Source: CAYUQT01 sp964596165 (lineage in GTDB: Bacteria; Planctomycetota; Phycisphaerae; UBA1845; JAFGLZ01). Taken from it: 17,110 nucleotides of DNA. The stretch's first letter is position 1, and the number at the start of each line of letters is the position of its first letter. Both the position numbers and the translations under genes were made by a program. The notes below the pieces were generated by a model. That model ran no database searches. It saw nothing but the letters and a program-made list of their open reading frames with translations, and was not told the origin of the DNA. The stretch is taken from the NCBI GenBank assembly GCA_964596165.1, contig CAZQTW010000098.1, forward strand, positions 1-17,110. Direction: 5' to 3'. This document shows, in pieces, positions 16,104 to 17,110 of this stretch.

Positions 16104-16910
16104 TCAGTGCCCAGCCTTGTCTCGGAAGAACTGCATCCGGGGGAACTGGTCGGCCGTCAGGCCGCCGTCGATGACGATGTGCTGCCCGGTGACGTATCGC
16201 CCCGCTTCGCCGGCCAGATAGACCACGGCGCCGGCGCATTCTTCCGATGTGCCGTAGCGACCCAGCGGGATGTGCTCGACGGCATACTTGCGGAAGGCAT
16301 CGTCCAGATCGAAGTTCTCGCCGATTTCCGTGTCGATCAGGCCCGGATCGACCGTGTTGACCGTGATTCCGTAAGGACCGAGTTCAATCGCCAGGGACTT
16401 GGTGACCAGTTCGAGCGCCCCCTTGCTGGCGTTGTAGGGAGCCAGCAAGGCTTCGGCCACCAGGCCGTTGGTGCTGCCGATGTTGATGATCCGCCCGCGG
16501 ATTTGGTTGTCGATCATATACCGGGCGGCCGCCTGCGCCAGAAAGAACGGCGCCAGGGTGTTGACGCGAAGGGTACGTTCGAACATCGGGACCGTGACCT
16601 TATCGAACGGCACGAGGTCGGCCATCCCCGCGTTGTTGACCAGGATGTCGAGGCGGTCCATCCGATGAACCGCTTCGGCGACGACCGTGGGTATGCCGGC
16701 CAGGTCGGCCAGATCGTGCCGGATCAGGTCGCATCGCCGCCCCGATTGTCGGATGGTTCGCTGGAGTTTCTCGGCGTCGTCGCGACGGGCGCGATAGACG
16801 ACGATCACATCGGCCCCGGCCTCGGCCAATGCGTGCGTGATGCCCGCGCCGATGCCGCGCGAGCCGCCCGTGACCATGGCCACCTTTCCGCTCAGATCGA
16901 AACCCTTCAT
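16104..16910 (-). CDS. Classical SDR-family NAD(P)-dependent oxidoreductase
   Basis: This 268-residue cytoplasmic enzyme has the full classical SDR set: TGGSRGIG cofactor loop (14-21), NNAG (92-95), Asn118, Ser146, Tyr159 and Lys163 (YNASK), and the PG motif with VDPGLIDTE (187-195). The start at 16910 is preceded by GGATGG and gives the normal short N terminus (MKGFDLSGKVAMVTGG). The open frame extends to 17048, but that extension lacks SDR character. The length and IDGG ending resemble sugar-acid dehydrogenases such as KduD or gluconate 5-dehydrogenase, yet SDR substrates cannot be read from sequence. It is the first gene after the right-hand repeat and lies upstream of the secreted unknown protein, probably in one transcript. 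An outward promoter in the flanking element could drive it. Confidence 0.92.
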   Translation of the reverse strand: MKGFDLSGKVAMVTGGSRGIGAGITHALAEAGADVIVVYRARRDDAEKLQRTIRQSGRRCDLIRHDLADLAGIPTVVAEAVHRMDRLDILVNNAGMADLVPFDKVTVPMFERTLRVNTLAPFFLAQAAARYMIDNQIRGRIINIGSTNGLVAEALLAPYNASKGALELVTKSLAIELGPYGITVNTVDPGLIDTEIGENFDLDDAFRKYAVEHIPLGRYGTSEECAGAVVYLAGEAGRYVTGQHIVIDGGLTADQFPRMQFFRDKAGH

Positions 16911-16976
16911 GGACCCATCCTCACACGGACATCTCAAGCCACGAGGGGCGCACCGCGGCACACCTCTGACTTCTCG

Positions 16977-17020
16977 AGCCGAGCCGTTCCGTTGCGGCGT
17001 GCTTTCGATCGGCTCCGGCT
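16977..17020. other. Imperfect stem-loop upstream of the SDR gene
   Basis: AGCCGAGCCG (16977-16986) can pair with CGGCTCCGGCT (17010-17020), with one bulged base and a 23-base loop. It lies 67-110 bases upstream of the SDR start, in the 150-bp gap between that gene and the right terminal repeat. It could be a leader structure or the end of a transcript entering from outside. No known riboswitch is recognised. Confidence 0.25.
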
Positions 17021-17060
17021 TGCCCTCCCAGACACCCCCCAGAAACACATGTCATGAACC

Positions 17061-17110
17061 CCTAGCCCGGATTATTCACACTGGCCTCTTTTTTACGACC
17101 TCCTTGTGGG
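17061..17110. repeat. Right copy of the 50-bp perfect inverted repeat
   Basis: This is the exact reverse complement of 6-55 and runs to the last base of the window. It is 150 bp upstream of the SDR start. With the left copy it places the whole window between two oppositely oriented copies of the same repeat. The possible explanations are two insertion-element copies or one multicopy repeat at which the assembly broke. Confidence 0.85.

Noticed and set aside
16107..17057. Long plus-strand ORF opposite the SDR gene
   Set aside because: It is an antisense shadow of a gene with complete SDR motifs, and it has no recognisable domain.
6..17110. Terminal inverted repeats as telomeres of a linear plasmid or phage
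   Set aside because: The repeat is only 50 bp, the left end has five further bases, and the genes include chromosomal types such as uvrC. There is no replication, terminal-protein or phage gene. An insertion-element or assembly explanation is simpler.
1..17110. CRISPR array, tRNA, rRNA or toxin-antitoxin pair
   Set aside because: Reading both strands, I saw no regularly spaced direct repeats, no cloverleaf, no rRNA segments and no paired small genes typical of toxin-antitoxin loci.

Overview
The window is GC-rich (roughly 60% by eye) and gene-dense. Its content points to a Planctomycetota bacterium, probably of the Phycisphaerae or a nearby environmental lineage. The clues are a small zinc-ribbon membrane protein with the CRKCGY...LTG...RCPQC signature, a secreted papain-like peptidase with a chain of adhesion-type domains that I associate with planctomycetes, a UvrC without the helix-hairpin-helix tail, and secreted proteins next to polysaccharide-type enzymes. 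These taxonomic clues come from family memory, not from a search.

Layout, left to right. Positions 6-55 and 17061-17110 are a perfect 50-bp inverted repeat that bounds the window. It looks like the ends of two outward-lying copies of an insertion element. 51-2696 (minus) is a likely two-gene unit: a PreA-like dihydropyrimidine/dihydroorotate dehydrogenase-type flavoprotein with a ferredoxin tail, then a secreted oligogalacturonate-lyase-like (PL22) beta-propeller whose stop codon lies inside the left repeat. 3115-3531 (plus) is the zinc-ribbon membrane protein. It converges on uvrC (3697-5109, minus) across two REP-like hairpins. 5584-8622 (plus) is a 1012-residue secreted C1A peptidase. It converges on a LarA-type nickel hydroxyacid racemase/epimerase homologue (8704-10032, minus), which follows a DegT/StrS-type PLP enzyme (10167-11435) and a SWIM-SNF2 helicase (11554-14055), all on the minus strand. 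A decayed gene remnant lies at 14317-14493 (plus). A minus-strand pair closes the window: a classical SDR oxidoreductase (16104-16910), then a secreted protein of unknown function (14541-16013).

How the genes may work together. Four gene types in or near minus-strand units fit breakdown of acidic or hydroxy-acid sugars: the PL22-like lyase, the SDR, the LarA-type epimerase and the DegT enzyme. They are not one operon, and the link is inference. UvrC and the SNF2 helicase are DNA-transaction genes that seem merely to be neighbours. I found no tRNA, rRNA, CRISPR array or complete transposase gene, and no convincing defence system. The most useful leads are the terminal repeat, the orphan LarA homologue beside a PLP enzyme, the remnant at 14.3-14.5 kb, the paired hairpins at 3.54-3.59 kb, and the altered metal-site region of the PL22-like protein.
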